From the NCBI RefSeq assembly GCF_004014805.1, contig NZ_ATDN01000011.1, positions 1 to 64,000 on the forward strand: a stretch of DNA of 64,000 nucleotides, in the 5' to 3' direction. The notes below the pieces were generated by a model. It was given only the letters and a program-made list of their open reading frames with translations, searched no databases and was not told the DNA's origin. Source of the stretch: Mycolicibacterium elephantis DSM 44368. GTDB taxonomy: Bacteria > Actinomycetota > Actinomycetes > Mycobacteriales > Mycobacteriaceae. The position numbers were made by a program, and so were the translations under genes. This document shows, piece by piece, positions 53,723-61,642 of this stretch; the first letter of the stretch is position 1; every line of letters starts with the position of its first letter.

Positions 53723-54736
53723 ATGCCAAGCATCCCCCAATCTTTGCTGTGGATCTCGCTCGTCATCCTCTGGCTGTTCGTGCTGGTGCCGATGCTGATC
53801 AGCAAGCGGGACGCCGTACGCCGGACCAGCGACGTGGCGCTGGCGACGCGGGTGCTCAACAGCGGGCGCAACGCCCGGCTGCTGCGGCGCCCCCGTCCGG
53901 CGGCGGGCCACGCCAGCGATCCCGACTGGCGCCCCGCCGAGGACGACCTGAACGACCTCGACGACGCGGCCGACGACGAGCCGGCCCGCTCGGGTGAGCG
54001 GTCGCTGGTGCGCGCGGCTGTCGTCGACGTCGAGCACGACGCGGAACCGGAGTACCTCGACGTCGACGTCATCGGGGAGGACTCCGGCGCGCTGCCCATC
54101 GGCGAATCCGCGATGGAGGACGCCGAGGAGCACGAGGCCGAAACCGGCGAGCTGACACTGGAATTCGACGAGCCCGTCGGGGACGAGCCCGCCGAGGCGC
54201 GCGACGAGTCCGAAGGCGCCGACGACGAGTACGAGTACGTCGACGATTCGTCGGGGCTCGAGGCGCCGTCGGAGACGGACCTGAAGCTCGCCGATTCGAT
54301 GAGCGCCGCGCGGCGCCGCAGGCACGAATCCAAGACCGCCGCCGCCGTGAGTGCCCGCAAGTACAAGTTCCGCAAGCGGATGCTGACCGCGATGACGGCG
54401 ATGCTGGTGGCGTCGGCAATCGCGGCGGCGACGCTGACATCGTCGCTGTGGTGGCTGTGCGGCGCGGTCGGCGGTGTCACGGTGCTCTATCTGGGCTATC
54501 TGCGCCGGCAGACCCGGATCGAGGAGCGGTTGCGGCGTCGCAGGGCCCAGCGGCTGGCCCGGTCGCGGCTCGGGGTGGAAAACACCTACGACGGTGAACT
54601 CGACGTCGTGCCGTCGCGGCTTCGGCGCCCGGGCTCGGTCGTGCTGGAGATCGACGACGAGGATCCCGACTTCGAGCACCTGGAATACACGGCGTTCGCC
54701 CGCGGGTTTGACCTACCGCGGGCCGCAGGCCAGTAG
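53723..54736 (+). CDS. glpR: GlpR, divisome membrane receptor of Glp (Rv0996 ortholog)
   Basis: A 337-residue membrane protein. TM1 spans about residues 8-26 (LLWISLVILWLFVLVPMLI); a long acidic cytosolic region (about 70-200) rich in Asp and Glu follows; then two membrane segments at about 220-240 and 245-262 and a basic C-terminal part with RLRRRRAQRLARSRLG. This arrangement and its place after glp-rimJ match GlpR of Corynebacteriales, which recruits Glp and interacts with FtsZ and Wag31. ATG at 53723 with ribosome site AAAGGAG. Confidence 0.85.
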   Translation: MPSIPQSLLWISLVILWLFVLVPMLISKRDAVRRTSDVALATRVLNSGRNARLLRRPRPAAGHASDPDWRPAEDDLNDLDDAADDEPARSGERSLVRAAVVDVEHDAEPEYLDVDVIGEDSGALPIGESAMEDAEEHEAETGELTLEFDEPVGDEPAEARDESEGADDEYEYVDDSSGLEAPSETDLKLADSMSAARRRRHESKTAAAVSARKYKFRKRMLTAMTAMLVASAIAAATLTSSLWWLCGAVGGVTVLYLGYLRRQTRIEERLRRRRAQRLARSRLGVENTYDGELDVVPSRLRRPGSVVLEIDDEDPDFEHLEYTAFARGFDLPRAAGQ

Positions 54737-54800
54737 GAGCTAGCTTCCGTTATCGATTTTCGGGCGCCGCAGGCAGGCTGGTAGCCTGCTATCGGTACCA

Positions 54801-54876
54801 GGGGCTATGGCGCAGTTGGTAGCGCGACTCGTTCGCATCGAGTAGGTCAGGGGTTCGATTCCCCTTAGCTCCACCA
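54801..54876 (+). tRNA. tRNA-Ala(CGC), with encoded CCA
   Basis: Folds into a cloverleaf: acceptor GGGGCTA / TAGCTCC with the G3-U70 wobble that identifies alanine tRNAs, D-arm with GCGC/GCGC, anticodon stem ACTCG/CGAGT and loop TTCGCAT (anticodon CGC), T-arm AGGGG-TTCGATT-CCCCT. The discriminator base is A at 54873 and CCA is encoded at 54874-54876. Its 3' part is repeated at 58156-58207. Confidence 0.96.
54825..54876 (+). repeat. attL-like copy: 3' part of tRNA-Ala
   Basis: This 52-base stretch, from the anticodon stem of the tRNA to its CCA end, is identical to 58156-58207. It is the left boundary of the island at 54877-58207. Confidence 0.92.
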
Positions 54877-54992
54877 TGTGATGTCGCCTCATGGGTTACA
54901 CCTGAGTCGCGTCGAGCCTGGCATCTACGCGTCAACGGTTGGCTTCGGAATTCTGGCCAACCAGCACGGCTTTCGGTCGCGGTGCAACCCAC

Positions 54993-57071
54993 TCAGGTAA
55001 CAATGCCTAGCTGACGGTAGATGTCTGGGAGAACGGCTTGCGTCTCAGGCAAGTACGTGATGATTGCCCAGTCGTGTAATTCACCCGTGCGCAGGACGAA
55101 GGTGAAGTCGGCGCCCGGCGTCGCCAAGGCCTTTTCTTGGAGAATCAGCACATCGGGCACGACCGCGTCGTTGCTGCCGGCGTAAACCGCGGTCGGCGGA
55201 AGCCCAGCCAGCGACCCAAACAGGGGACTGACCAGTGGATCCGTGAGATCGAGGCCATCGGCCCATAGCAGCGAAGCATTACGCACACTCAAGAGTGTCT
55301 GAGCCCCCGACAAGACCGGATCGTCGACAAGTTGAATGGCCGGGTTACTCATGGTGGCATCGAGCCCCGGTGAAATCAGCACCATGCGCGACGGCACGGG
55401 GTCGCCCCGACGCACTATTTCCTGCACGGCGGCCAGCGCGAGATAGCCGCCGGCCGAGTCGCCGAGCACACTCACGTTCTCGACCCCGTGCTGATCGATC
55501 TGCGCGGAGATCAGGTTGGCCATGGCGGGCACGACCGTGCCGGCGGTGCCGCCCTGCGGCACCAGGGGGTACATCGGCACGATCACGGTGGCGCCAGTGT
55601 CCCGGGCGATTTGAGCGTAAGCGACCCAATGGAAGAGGATGGGCTGCAAAACCAACGCGCCACCGTGCACGGCCACAACAATCTCTTCCGAGGATGATCC
55701 GGGGGACTGCAAAGACCACACCTGCATTCCCTCGAACTCGGTGCGCTGCACGTTCAGTCCCACTGTGGTGAGCGCCGGCGGGCTGTCACTCTGTAGCAGC
55801 CCTGTTACCGCCAATACGAGATCCACACCCGAACGGTCCCCGGCCACACTCACAGTTCGAAAAGCCGCCGACAAGATCTGGGACAGGAACGATGGTTGAC
55901 CGGTGAATGTGGCCGGCGCCGCGGTGGCATCGAGCTGCGCGTTTACCATCAGGCCCGACAGGGCCGGGGCGGATACTGCGGTGCCGGTGATTACCGGGTC
56001 GATCGACTGAGCGTCGAGCGTGGAGGTTTCGGTGACGAGCCCGGTGGTGATTTGACCGGCCAGCGGGTTGACGATCGGCGACTCGTTGGAGGCGGTCGGC
56101 TCGACTTCGCGGCGCACAAACGCCAGCAGTGTCCACATCATTGGCGGTTCGACAGGCGTGGCCGGAGCGTCGGCGGCGAACGGGTTCAAGACGGCGTTGA
56201 CGAGACTCGTCACCGTGCCCGACGCGATACCCCCTTGATCGGGCGGCGCAGCCGCGGTCGGCGCGGCTTGTACGGTGACCACCGCATTACGTTCGGCATT
56301 TGTCCACGACGGTGCTGCGTCGAAGGTGTTGAGCGCCACCTCGGCTTCGAAAAGCGGCTCGGCGCCGTGCTGCATAGCAGCGTCGCTGACGACCTCCGTC
56401 GCGTCGATCATGGTGAGGCGCACCTCCTGTGGCGTGGGTGCCGACATCGAGGCCGAGAGGCGGGTGTCATGTCCGGATCCCGTGCCCGACTCGGCCGACC
56501 ACGAGGTGGGCTGCCGAGAGGTGACGTCTGCCGCGCTGGCTTTCTCACTACTGAGAGGTTGGGTCACGGCGAGCGCGTCGGCCGCGGACGTTTCGGGTGC
56601 GCCAGGCGTGCTTGCCGTCGGTATGGCCGCCTCCGAAGAAGCGGGTGATTCGTGCTTTTCGGATGCTGTCGTGTCAGCATCCACCTCTGTGTTGGAACTG
56701 GTTCGGGCGCCGCCGGTACTCACCACCACACCCGGCTCGGCTGACCGTGTCGGGCGCTGAGACGATCCCGATGATGAGGTGACCTTGCTGCCCGGCGATC
56801 CTGTCGACCTCTCGGTCGATTCCGACGCCGTCGACGGCGTGGAGTCCGACGAGCCCGACATGGCCGCGGGTCCGGGGGTCGCCGCGCCCGTCGATGACCC
56901 ATCGGACGACGACGCATGAGACGACCCGTCAGACGACGATGCATGAGATGACGAACTGCCGGAATCAGCAGGCTCGGCCCACGCCACTACCGGGGCAGCG
57001 GCGAGCGCAATCCCTACTCCCAGTGCCGCTGCCAACGCCCCTACGCGACCGATGTATTTTGCGGTACCCAT
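54993..57071 (-). CDS. Large secreted HSL-family esterase/lipase
   Basis: Exported esterase of 692 residues. Signal peptide at the start (MGTAKYIGRVGALAAALGVG, cleavage near AWA, about residue 33), then about 200 residues of Ser/Thr/Ala/Gly-rich linker, a bridge with SGTVTSLVNAVLNPFA and MMWTLLAFVRREVEP (the linker type found in many mycobacterial multidomain exported proteins), and a C-terminal alpha/beta-hydrolase. This has the oxyanion motif HGGA, the nucleophile elbow GDSAGG (Ser539), the acid in SNDAVVP and His in LHDWAI. The ATG at 57071 has the ribosome site GAGAGG; an ATG six bases upstream is too close. It is the main cargo of the tRNA-Ala island. Confidence 0.85.
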   Translation of the reverse strand: MGTAKYIGRVGALAAALGVGIALAAAPVVAWAEPADSGSSSSHASSSDGSSHASSSDGSSTGAATPGPAAMSGSSDSTPSTASESTERSTGSPGSKVTSSSGSSQRPTRSAEPGVVVSTGGARTSSNTEVDADTTASEKHESPASSEAAIPTASTPGAPETSAADALAVTQPLSSEKASAADVTSRQPTSWSAESGTGSGHDTRLSASMSAPTPQEVRLTMIDATEVVSDAAMQHGAEPLFEAEVALNTFDAAPSWTNAERNAVVTVQAAPTAAAPPDQGGIASGTVTSLVNAVLNPFAADAPATPVEPPMMWTLLAFVRREVEPTASNESPIVNPLAGQITTGLVTETSTLDAQSIDPVITGTAVSAPALSGLMVNAQLDATAAPATFTGQPSFLSQILSAAFRTVSVAGDRSGVDLVLAVTGLLQSDSPPALTTVGLNVQRTEFEGMQVWSLQSPGSSSEEIVVAVHGGALVLQPILFHWVAYAQIARDTGATVIVPMYPLVPQGGTAGTVVPAMANLISAQIDQHGVENVSVLGDSAGGYLALAAVQEIVRRGDPVPSRMVLISPGLDATMSNPAIQLVDDPVLSGAQTLLSVRNASLLWADGLDLTDPLVSPLFGSLAGLPPTAVYAGSNDAVVPDVLILQEKALATPGADFTFVLRTGELHDWAIITYLPETQAVLPDIYRQLGIVT

Positions 57072-57639
57072 CGTCATTCCTCTCTATCCATGCCGCGGCG
57101 GAACGAAGGCCAGCGTGTTGTTCGAGTTCCGCCATCCGAATCGTCGCTTGACGCGCGGTGCGACGAACTCAGTAGTGCACTACTGCAATCTCGCTCATTT
57201 CGGCGTGGTACGACTTAGTCGCGGCCTTGGGCGCCCGCGGTGCGTCGGCGGGCGCTTGGTGAACAGGCCGCCCATCGCACTATCGGGATCGCTACCGCGC
57301 CATGGCGACATCCCTTGGCTCCGAAGGACACATCGCGAACACTCGCCGCCGACGGTGACGCGGTGCCGCCACGCAGCGCGCACCTCCTCGGCGAGCAACT
57401 CGGGTATCTCACCCCTCGACCGCTGCACGGTTGACCTCGTCGCGGATCGTGAGGCTCAACCCGCGGACGCGCTCTCGGAGCACCGAACAGCTTGCCCGCC
57501 ACCGAGCCATAGGAGAACTCGAACGGCTGCACGGCCGCGCTGGCGCTCTCCACGACCGAGTCGGTGAGGTCGACCGCCCGGCCCCTGCGACCCGTTGTAG
57601 GTTTCCAGCGACACCGTCTGCACGCCCTCGCGCGGCTCG
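57072..57639. other. Degenerate region of the island
   Basis: 568 bases with no convincing intact gene. Minus-strand reading in shifting frames gives fragments such as FEFSYGSVAGKLFGA and LREGLSL-type helical stretches, so a decayed gene is possible, but I cannot name a family. The promoter of the esterase gene must lie in its first 100-200 bases. Confidence 0.45.
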
Positions 57640-57823
57640 GCGAGCCGCGTCGCGAGAAGCGCGTCGGGCACGCGGGCTCTCAATCGGTCGTCCGAAAACT
57701 CTAGACAGCACCAAAGCGGCTTTGGCGCACCGGATGCGCGCGAGCGGAGAGTCTGCGACAACGATTGCGGCGGTGCTTGGCGTTAGTCGGGCCACCATTT
57801 ATCGAGTGCTGGCAGAAGGTTAG
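57640..57823 (+). pseudogene. Remnant of a serine recombinase (resolvase/invertase), C-terminal part
   Basis: The frame ending at 57823 reads RARGLSIGRPKTLD and then a helix-turn-helix, SATTIAAVLGVSRATIYRVL, typical of the DNA-binding end of Tn3-type resolvases and invertases. The N-terminal catalytic domain with its Ser nucleophile is absent. It may be what is left of the element's recombination gene. Confidence 0.7.
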
Positions 57824-57878
57824 AGGTCAGAGACTTTGCCCCGACCAGAGCCTCGTCTGGTATCCCTAATCTCTAGCG

Positions 57879-58136
57879 TCACACCGAACCGGAACTGTCC
57901 TGAACCTCGGCTTCCAATTGAGCGGCTTCCTCGTCCGGGAAGGGACCGAGATTCTCGATCACCCCCGGCTCGCCGTCCTCACCATCGGCTACCACAGTCA
58001 GGATGCAGCCTTTGGTTACGTCGGGCGAGCCTTCGAGGGGCCATATCTCGAAGCGTTTGCCGGACCCCTCCTCACCACCGCTGACGTACCGGAAGAACCC
58101 GTCTTGGCCCACGACGTCATGAGTTCGCTTGAGCAA
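57879..58136 (-). CDS. Small acidic protein of unknown function, right end of the island
   Basis: About 85 residues. The C-terminal part is convincing as a protein: RFEIWPLEGSPDVTKGCILTVVADGEDG, ending in PDEEAAQLEAEVQDSSGSV (split here for length). The start is uncertain: TTG at 58136 is listed, with TTG 58145 and GTG 58112 as alternatives. Frame extension further upstream runs into the tRNA repeat and is not real. Similar small acidic proteins are frequent in mycobacterial phages and islands. Confidence 0.5.
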   Translation of the reverse strand: MLKRTHDVVGQDGFFRYVSGGEEGSGKRFEIWPLEGSPDVTKGCILTVVADGEDGEPGVIENLGPFPDEEAAQLEAEVQDSSGSV

Positions 58137-58155
58137 CCGCCACAAACGCCCAAGT

Positions 58156-58207
58156 CGACTCGTTCGCATCGAGTAGGTCAGGGGTTCGATTCCCCTTAGC
58201 TCCACCA
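58156..58207 (+). repeat. attR-like copy: displaced 3' part of tRNA-Ala
   Basis: Identical over 52 bases to 54825-54876. It lacks the acceptor 5' strand and D-arm and so is not a tRNA gene. By the usual logic of tRNA-site integration this is the original 3' end that was displaced when the element brought its own copy. Confidence 0.9.
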
Positions 58208-58219
58208 CGATTGGTCAGG

Positions 58220-58882
58220 TCATGTCGTCGGGCTGACCTCGGGACTCACCAGCTGTTCGGGCGCTTCGAAGATCGCCCGCACGGCGTCTTCGTCACCCTC
58301 GATGTCGACGACCGCGGCGACGTCGTCGAGGGTGAGGACGCCCGCGGCCAGCCCGAGCACCAGCGCGGCCTCGGCCGTCAGGACCGCATCGAACTCGCGA
58401 CCGTCGGACATGCCCACGTCCACACCCGCCGGGCTGCGCTGGACCTCGAACATCGCACCCTCCACCGCGATGCCGACCGTCGCGGACCGGCCCGTCGACG
58501 CCCTGCGCGCGAACAGGGCGGGCAGCGCGAGCAGCAGCCACTCGGCGCGGAATTCGTCGCCCTCGGGTCCGCGGATCATCAGCGGTGTCGACCAGCGGAT
58601 CAGCCCTTCGATCGGCTCGCGAAGCTGGGCACCCCATGGCGTCAGGGCGTAGGTGACGGCGTTGCCCTCGTCGCTCAACCGTCGTTCGACCACGCCGGCG
58701 GCCTCCAGATCGCGAAGTCGGTCGGCCAGAAGGTTTGTGGCAATACCGGATAGGCCGGCCTGCAACTCGCGGTAGCGGGCGGGCCCGACCAGCAGCTGGC
58801 GCACGATCAGCAGATTCCACCGGTCGCCCACCACGTCGAGGGCGCGGGCGAGCCCGCAGTACTGGCCGTAATCCCGGCTCAT
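58220..58882 (-). CDS. HxlR-family transcriptional regulator with C-terminal domain
   Basis: A 220-residue MarR/HxlR-type regulator. The winged-helix domain covers residues 1-100: QYCGLARALDVVGDRWNLLIV with the conserved Cys9, RYRELQAGLSGIATNLLADRL and VTYALTPWG. The C-terminal 100 residues resemble an SCP2-like lipid-binding domain. It is divergent from the haloalkane-dehalogenase-type gene; a palindrome that suits HxlR dimers lies between them. The Cys could make it redox- or electrophile-responsive. Confidence 0.85.
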   Translation of the reverse strand: MSRDYGQYCGLARALDVVGDRWNLLIVRQLLVGPARYRELQAGLSGIATNLLADRLRDLEAAGVVERRLSDEGNAVTYALTPWGAQLREPIEGLIRWSTPLMIRGPEGDEFRAEWLLLALPALFARRASTGRSATVGIAVEGAMFEVQRSPAGVDVGMSDGREFDAVLTAEAALVLGLAAGVLTLDDVAAVVDIEGDEDAVRAIFEAPEQLVSPEVSPTT

Positions 58883-58912
58883 CGCTCACTCCAACTTGTT
58901 AATCTCAATTGC

Positions 58913-58929
58913 ACTTGACTATATCAAGT
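58913..58929. promoter_or_regulatory. Palindromic operator between HxlR and hydrolase genes
   Basis: ACTTGA, five bases (CTATA), TCAAGT is a perfect inverted repeat in the 60-base divergent gap. Size and placement fit an HxlR-type operator controlling both genes. Confidence 0.6.
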
Positions 58930-58942
58930 AGCCGGGTGGAAG

Positions 58943-59830
58943 ATGAAGACCATGACGGTTGCGGCACGACCCACCTGGGTCGACAACGGGTTGTTTCCAT
59001 TCGACAGCCGGTTCCTCGACATCGACGGGCACGCCGTCCACTACGTGGACGAGGGCTCCGGACCGACACTGCTGTTTCTGCACGGAAACCCCGCCTGGTC
59101 GTTCGTCTATCGTGACGTCATCGCTCGTCTGTGTGACGAATTCCGTTGTATCGCCGTCGATTACCCGGGATTCGGACTGTCATCGGCGGCTCCCGGCTAC
59201 CGGTATCTACCTGCCGAGCACGCCGAGGTGATGGTCGCGTTCGTCGATGGCCTCGCGCTGGATCACGTCACGCTGGTAGCGCATGACTGGGGCGGTCCCG
59301 TCGGGATGGCGACGGTGCAACGACGCCCGGAAGCCTTCGACCGGTTGGTCCTGGCCAACACGTCGGCCTGGCCGCTGGACGACGTCCGTGTCCAGGTCCT
59401 GTCTCACGTGGTCGGCGGACCGATCGGACGGTTGTTGATCCGGCAGTTCAACTTGTTCGTCAACGTGATGATCCCCGCCGGCCACCGTTTGACCAAACCC
59501 AGCAGCGAGCAGATGTCGCACTACCGCAAAGCCCTCGACAGCTCCGCACGCAGGGAGGCATCGGCGGTCTTTCCCCGCGAAATCACCGCCAGCCGAACGT
59601 TTCTCGCCGAAGTCGAAGCCGGGCTCGCCGATCTGGCGGCGCTGCCGGCCCTCATCATCTGGGGCGACGCCGACATCGCGTTCGGCGACAAGGAGCTGCG
59701 GCGCTGGGAGGCGACCTTCCCCGACCATCAGACGGTCGTCATCGAAGGGGCGGGCCATTTCGTGCAATCCGACGCCCCCGACCAGTTCGCCTCGGCGATC
59801 CGCGGCTGGCACCTGCGAAGGGGGACATAG
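58943..59830 (+). CDS. Haloalkane-dehalogenase-type alpha/beta hydrolase
   Basis: 295-residue hydrolase. It has HGNPAWSF with Asn49, and the nucleophile elbow VAHDWGGP with Asp115 followed by Trp116, the combination that defines haloalkane dehalogenases (Asp nucleophile, halide bound by Asn and Trp); the catalytic His is in GAGHFVQ near residue 272. Epoxide hydrolases share the Asp but normally differ in the Trp/Asn pair. ATG at 58943; an in-frame ATG three codons later is possible. It is followed without gap by the TfoX-N gene. Likely controlled by the HxlR regulator. Confidence 0.82.
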   Translation: MKTMTVAARPTWVDNGLFPFDSRFLDIDGHAVHYVDEGSGPTLLFLHGNPAWSFVYRDVIARLCDEFRCIAVDYPGFGLSSAAPGYRYLPAEHAEVMVAFVDGLALDHVTLVAHDWGGPVGMATVQRRPEAFDRLVLANTSAWPLDDVRVQVLSHVVGGPIGRLLIRQFNLFVNVMIPAGHRLTKPSSEQMSHYRKALDSSARREASAVFPREITASRTFLAEVEAGLADLAALPALIIWGDADIAFGDKELRRWEATFPDHQTVVIEGAGHFVQSDAPDQFASAIRGWHLRRGT

Positions 59831-60168
59831 TGGCTTATGACGCCGAGCTCGCCGCGCGTGTGCGGGAGCTGATCGGCGAGCACACGCCGGCGCGCGAGCA
59901 GCCGATGTTCGGCGGGTTGGCCTTTCTCGTGGCGAACCGAATGGCGGTCGTCGCCAGCAATCGAGGCGGCCTTATGGTCCGCATCGACCCCGCAGAATCG
60001 GAACAGTTTCTGAAAACCACTGGCGCGCAACCAATGGAGATGAAGGGCCGGACCTACCGCGGTTGGCTACACATCGACGGTGAGCATGTGCGCACCCGGC
60101 GCGCACTAAAGAAGTGGGTCGCCGTCGGAATCGACGCCGCGATAGCCCGCGCGGCTGTGGCCCGCTAG
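59830..60168 (+). CDS. TfoX N-terminal domain protein
   Basis: A 112-residue protein with the TfoX/Sxy N-terminal domain (PMFGGLAFLVANRMAVVAS, RTYRGWLHIDGE). Full TfoX proteins control competence in gamma-proteobacteria; the short actinobacterial forms are of unknown function. The GTG start overlaps the last base of the dehalogenase stop (TAGTG), so the two are translationally coupled. Its end overlaps the convergent SDR end by four bases. Confidence 0.85.
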   Translation: MAYDAELAARVRELIGEHTPAREQPMFGGLAFLVANRMAVVASNRGGLMVRIDPAESEQFLKTTGAQPMEMKGRTYRGWLHIDGEHVRTRRALKKWVAVGIDAAIARAAVAR

Positions 60169-60929
60169 GTGATCGTCACGCCGCCGTCGACGACGATGGT
60201 CTGCCCGGTGACATAGCCGCCCGCATCGGAGGCCAGCCAGATCAGCGTCGCGGAGAGCTCGTCGGGATCGCCGACCCGTTGCAACACCACGCGCTGCTCC
60301 AGCGTGCGCTCGAGATATCCGGGGACGTACTGATCGGTCATCTCCGAATGGAAAAAACCGGGCGCAATCGCGTTGACGCGGATGCCTTTTCGCGATCCCC
60401 ACTGCTGAGCGAGATCACGGGTGAGCCCGATGACGGCGGCCTTGCTGGCGCTGTACGCGGCCTGCGGCAGGCCCGCGGTGGTCAGGCCGAGCACGCTGGA
60501 GATGTTGACGATCGAGCTGCCCGGCTGCATCACTTTGCCGCACGCCTGCGCGGTCCAATACGACCCGTGCAAGTTGATGTCCACGACGGTGCGGAACTCG
60601 TCGGGGGTTTCGCGGGTGGCAGGCACCGCGGTGCCCACGCCGGCGTTGTTGACCAGCACGTCGACCCGGCCGAACTCCTGCATCGCCGCGTCGACGAGGG
60701 CGGCGCACTGCTCAGGGTCGGTGACGTCGGTGGGCACGAGATGTGCGCGCCGCCCTGCATTCCGGACGAGTTCAGCGGTGGCCGTGAGCTTTTCGGCCCG
60801 TCGAGCTGCCAACACCACATCGGCGCCCGCCTGTGCACACGCCTCGGCGAATGACACGCCCAAGCCCGACGATGCTCCGGTGATGATGACAACTTTGTCA
60901 TCGAGCCGGAACTTGTCCAGAATCGTCAT
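60165..60929 (-). CDS. Classical short-chain dehydrogenase/reductase
   Basis: 254 residues, cytosolic. Cofactor motif TGASSGLG (about residues 18-25), NNAGVG, the Ser in NISSVLG and the catalytic YSASK (Tyr159, Lys163), then NAIAPGFFHSEMT. The C-terminal GGYVTGQTIVVDGGVT is typical of FabG-like SDRs. It lies 93 bases downstream of sodA on the same strand. Substrate unknown. Confidence 0.88.
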   Translation of the reverse strand: MTILDKFRLDDKVVIITGASSGLGVSFAEACAQAGADVVLAARRAEKLTATAELVRNAGRRAHLVPTDVTDPEQCAALVDAAMQEFGRVDVLVNNAGVGTAVPATRETPDEFRTVVDINLHGSYWTAQACGKVMQPGSSIVNISSVLGLTTAGLPQAAYSASKAAVIGLTRDLAQQWGSRKGIRVNAIAPGFFHSEMTDQYVPGYLERTLEQRVVLQRVGDPDELSATLIWLASDAGGYVTGQTIVVDGGVTIT

Positions 60930-61021
60930 CCCATTGGCCCTTTCGCATAAGCCGGTTGTCGTCCTGAGACATCCTGACCGGCCCTGCTGCGCAGGCCGCG
61001 ACGGGGTCGCCGATCGGTGGG

Positions 61022-61642
61022 CTAGAAGATCAGTCCGTTGGCCTTTGTGGTGGCCGCGGCGAACCTGTTCTGCACATCCTCCCAGTTGACGACGTTCCAG
61101 AACGCCTTGACGTAATCGGCCTTGACGTTCTTGTACTGCAGGTAGTAGGCGTGCTCCCACATGTCGACCTGCAACAGCGGAATGATGCCGAGCGGCACGT
61201 TGGCCTGCTGGTCGTAGAGCTGGAAGGTGAGCAGTCGCTGACCCAGCGTGTCGTAGCCCAGCACGGCCCAGCCCGAGCCCTGCAGTCCGTTGGCGGCCGC
61301 GGTGAACTGTGCGCGGAACTTGTCGAACGACCCGAACTGGTCGTCGATGGCGGCGGCCAGGTCACCGGTGGGCTTGTCGCCGCCGTGGGGTGACAGGTTC
61401 TTCCACCAGATCGTGTGGTTGACGTGCCCGCCGAGGTGGAACGCGAGGTTCTTCTCGTGCAGGAAGATCGCCGAGTGGTCGCCGTCGGCGCGCGCTTCCT
61501 CGAGCTTGGCGAGCGCGTCGTTGACACCCTTCACGTACGTGGCGTGGTGCTTGCCGTGGTGGATCTCGTTGATCTGGCCCGAGATGTGGGGCTCCAGCGC
61601 GCCGTAGTCGTAGTCGAGGTCCGGCAGCGTGTACTCAGCCAT
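61022..61642 (-). CDS. sodA: Superoxide dismutase (Mn/Fe), SodA type
   Basis: Detoxifies superoxide; in mycobacteria this protein is abundant and partly exported without a classical signal peptide. 206 residues. Metal ligands fall at His28, His76, Asp160 (LLQVDMWEH) and His164, as in the M. tuberculosis enzyme. The segment [19 protein letters not shown] and overall similarity to M. smegmatis MnSOD make Mn the more likely metal. ATG at 61642 with the family start [13 protein letters not shown]. Confidence 0.96.
   Translation of the reverse strand: MAEYTLPDLDYDYGALEPHISGQINEIHHGKHHATYVKGVNDALAKLEEARADGDHSAIFLHEKNLAFHLGGHVNHTIWWKNLSPHGGDKPTGDLAAAIDDQFGSFDKFRAQFTAAANGLQGSGWAVLGYDTLGQRLLTFQLYDQQANVPLGIIPLLQVDMWEHAYYLQYKNVKADYVKAFWNVVNWEDVQNRFAAATTKANGLIF

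Larger units (their letters stand above)
54877..58207. mobile_element. Small genomic island integrated in tRNA-Ala
   Basis: Bounded by the 52-base direct repeat of the tRNA-Ala 3' part. About 3.3 kb carry a large secreted esterase gene (minus strand), the C-terminal remnant of a serine recombinase and one small gene. No integrase gene is present, so it is a decayed or passenger element. Gene density is low and stop codons are more frequent in the part 57080-57900 than in flanking DNA. Confidence 0.75.

Noticed and set aside
57456..57761. Minus-strand frame with LLATRLAEPREGVQTVSLE as a possible gene
   Set aside because: It overlaps the recombinase remnant, changes frame in mid-course and has no recognisable family; a decayed gene is possible but not supportable.
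58156..58207. A second tRNA-Ala gene
   Set aside because: Only the anticodon stem to CCA is present; the acceptor 5' strand and D-arm are missing, so it is an attachment-site remnant.
57879..58208. A longer frame that begins VELRGIEPLTYSMRTSR and continues into the small acidic protein
   Set aside because: Its first residues are the antisense translation of the tRNA-Ala 3' repeat, a known source of spurious annotation. Only the part after the repeat is kept.
58884..58900. KstR-like site TCCAACTTGTTAAT
   Set aside because: One fixed position of the consensus fails and the site is not palindromic; the nearby ACTTGA/TCAAGT palindrome is the better operator.
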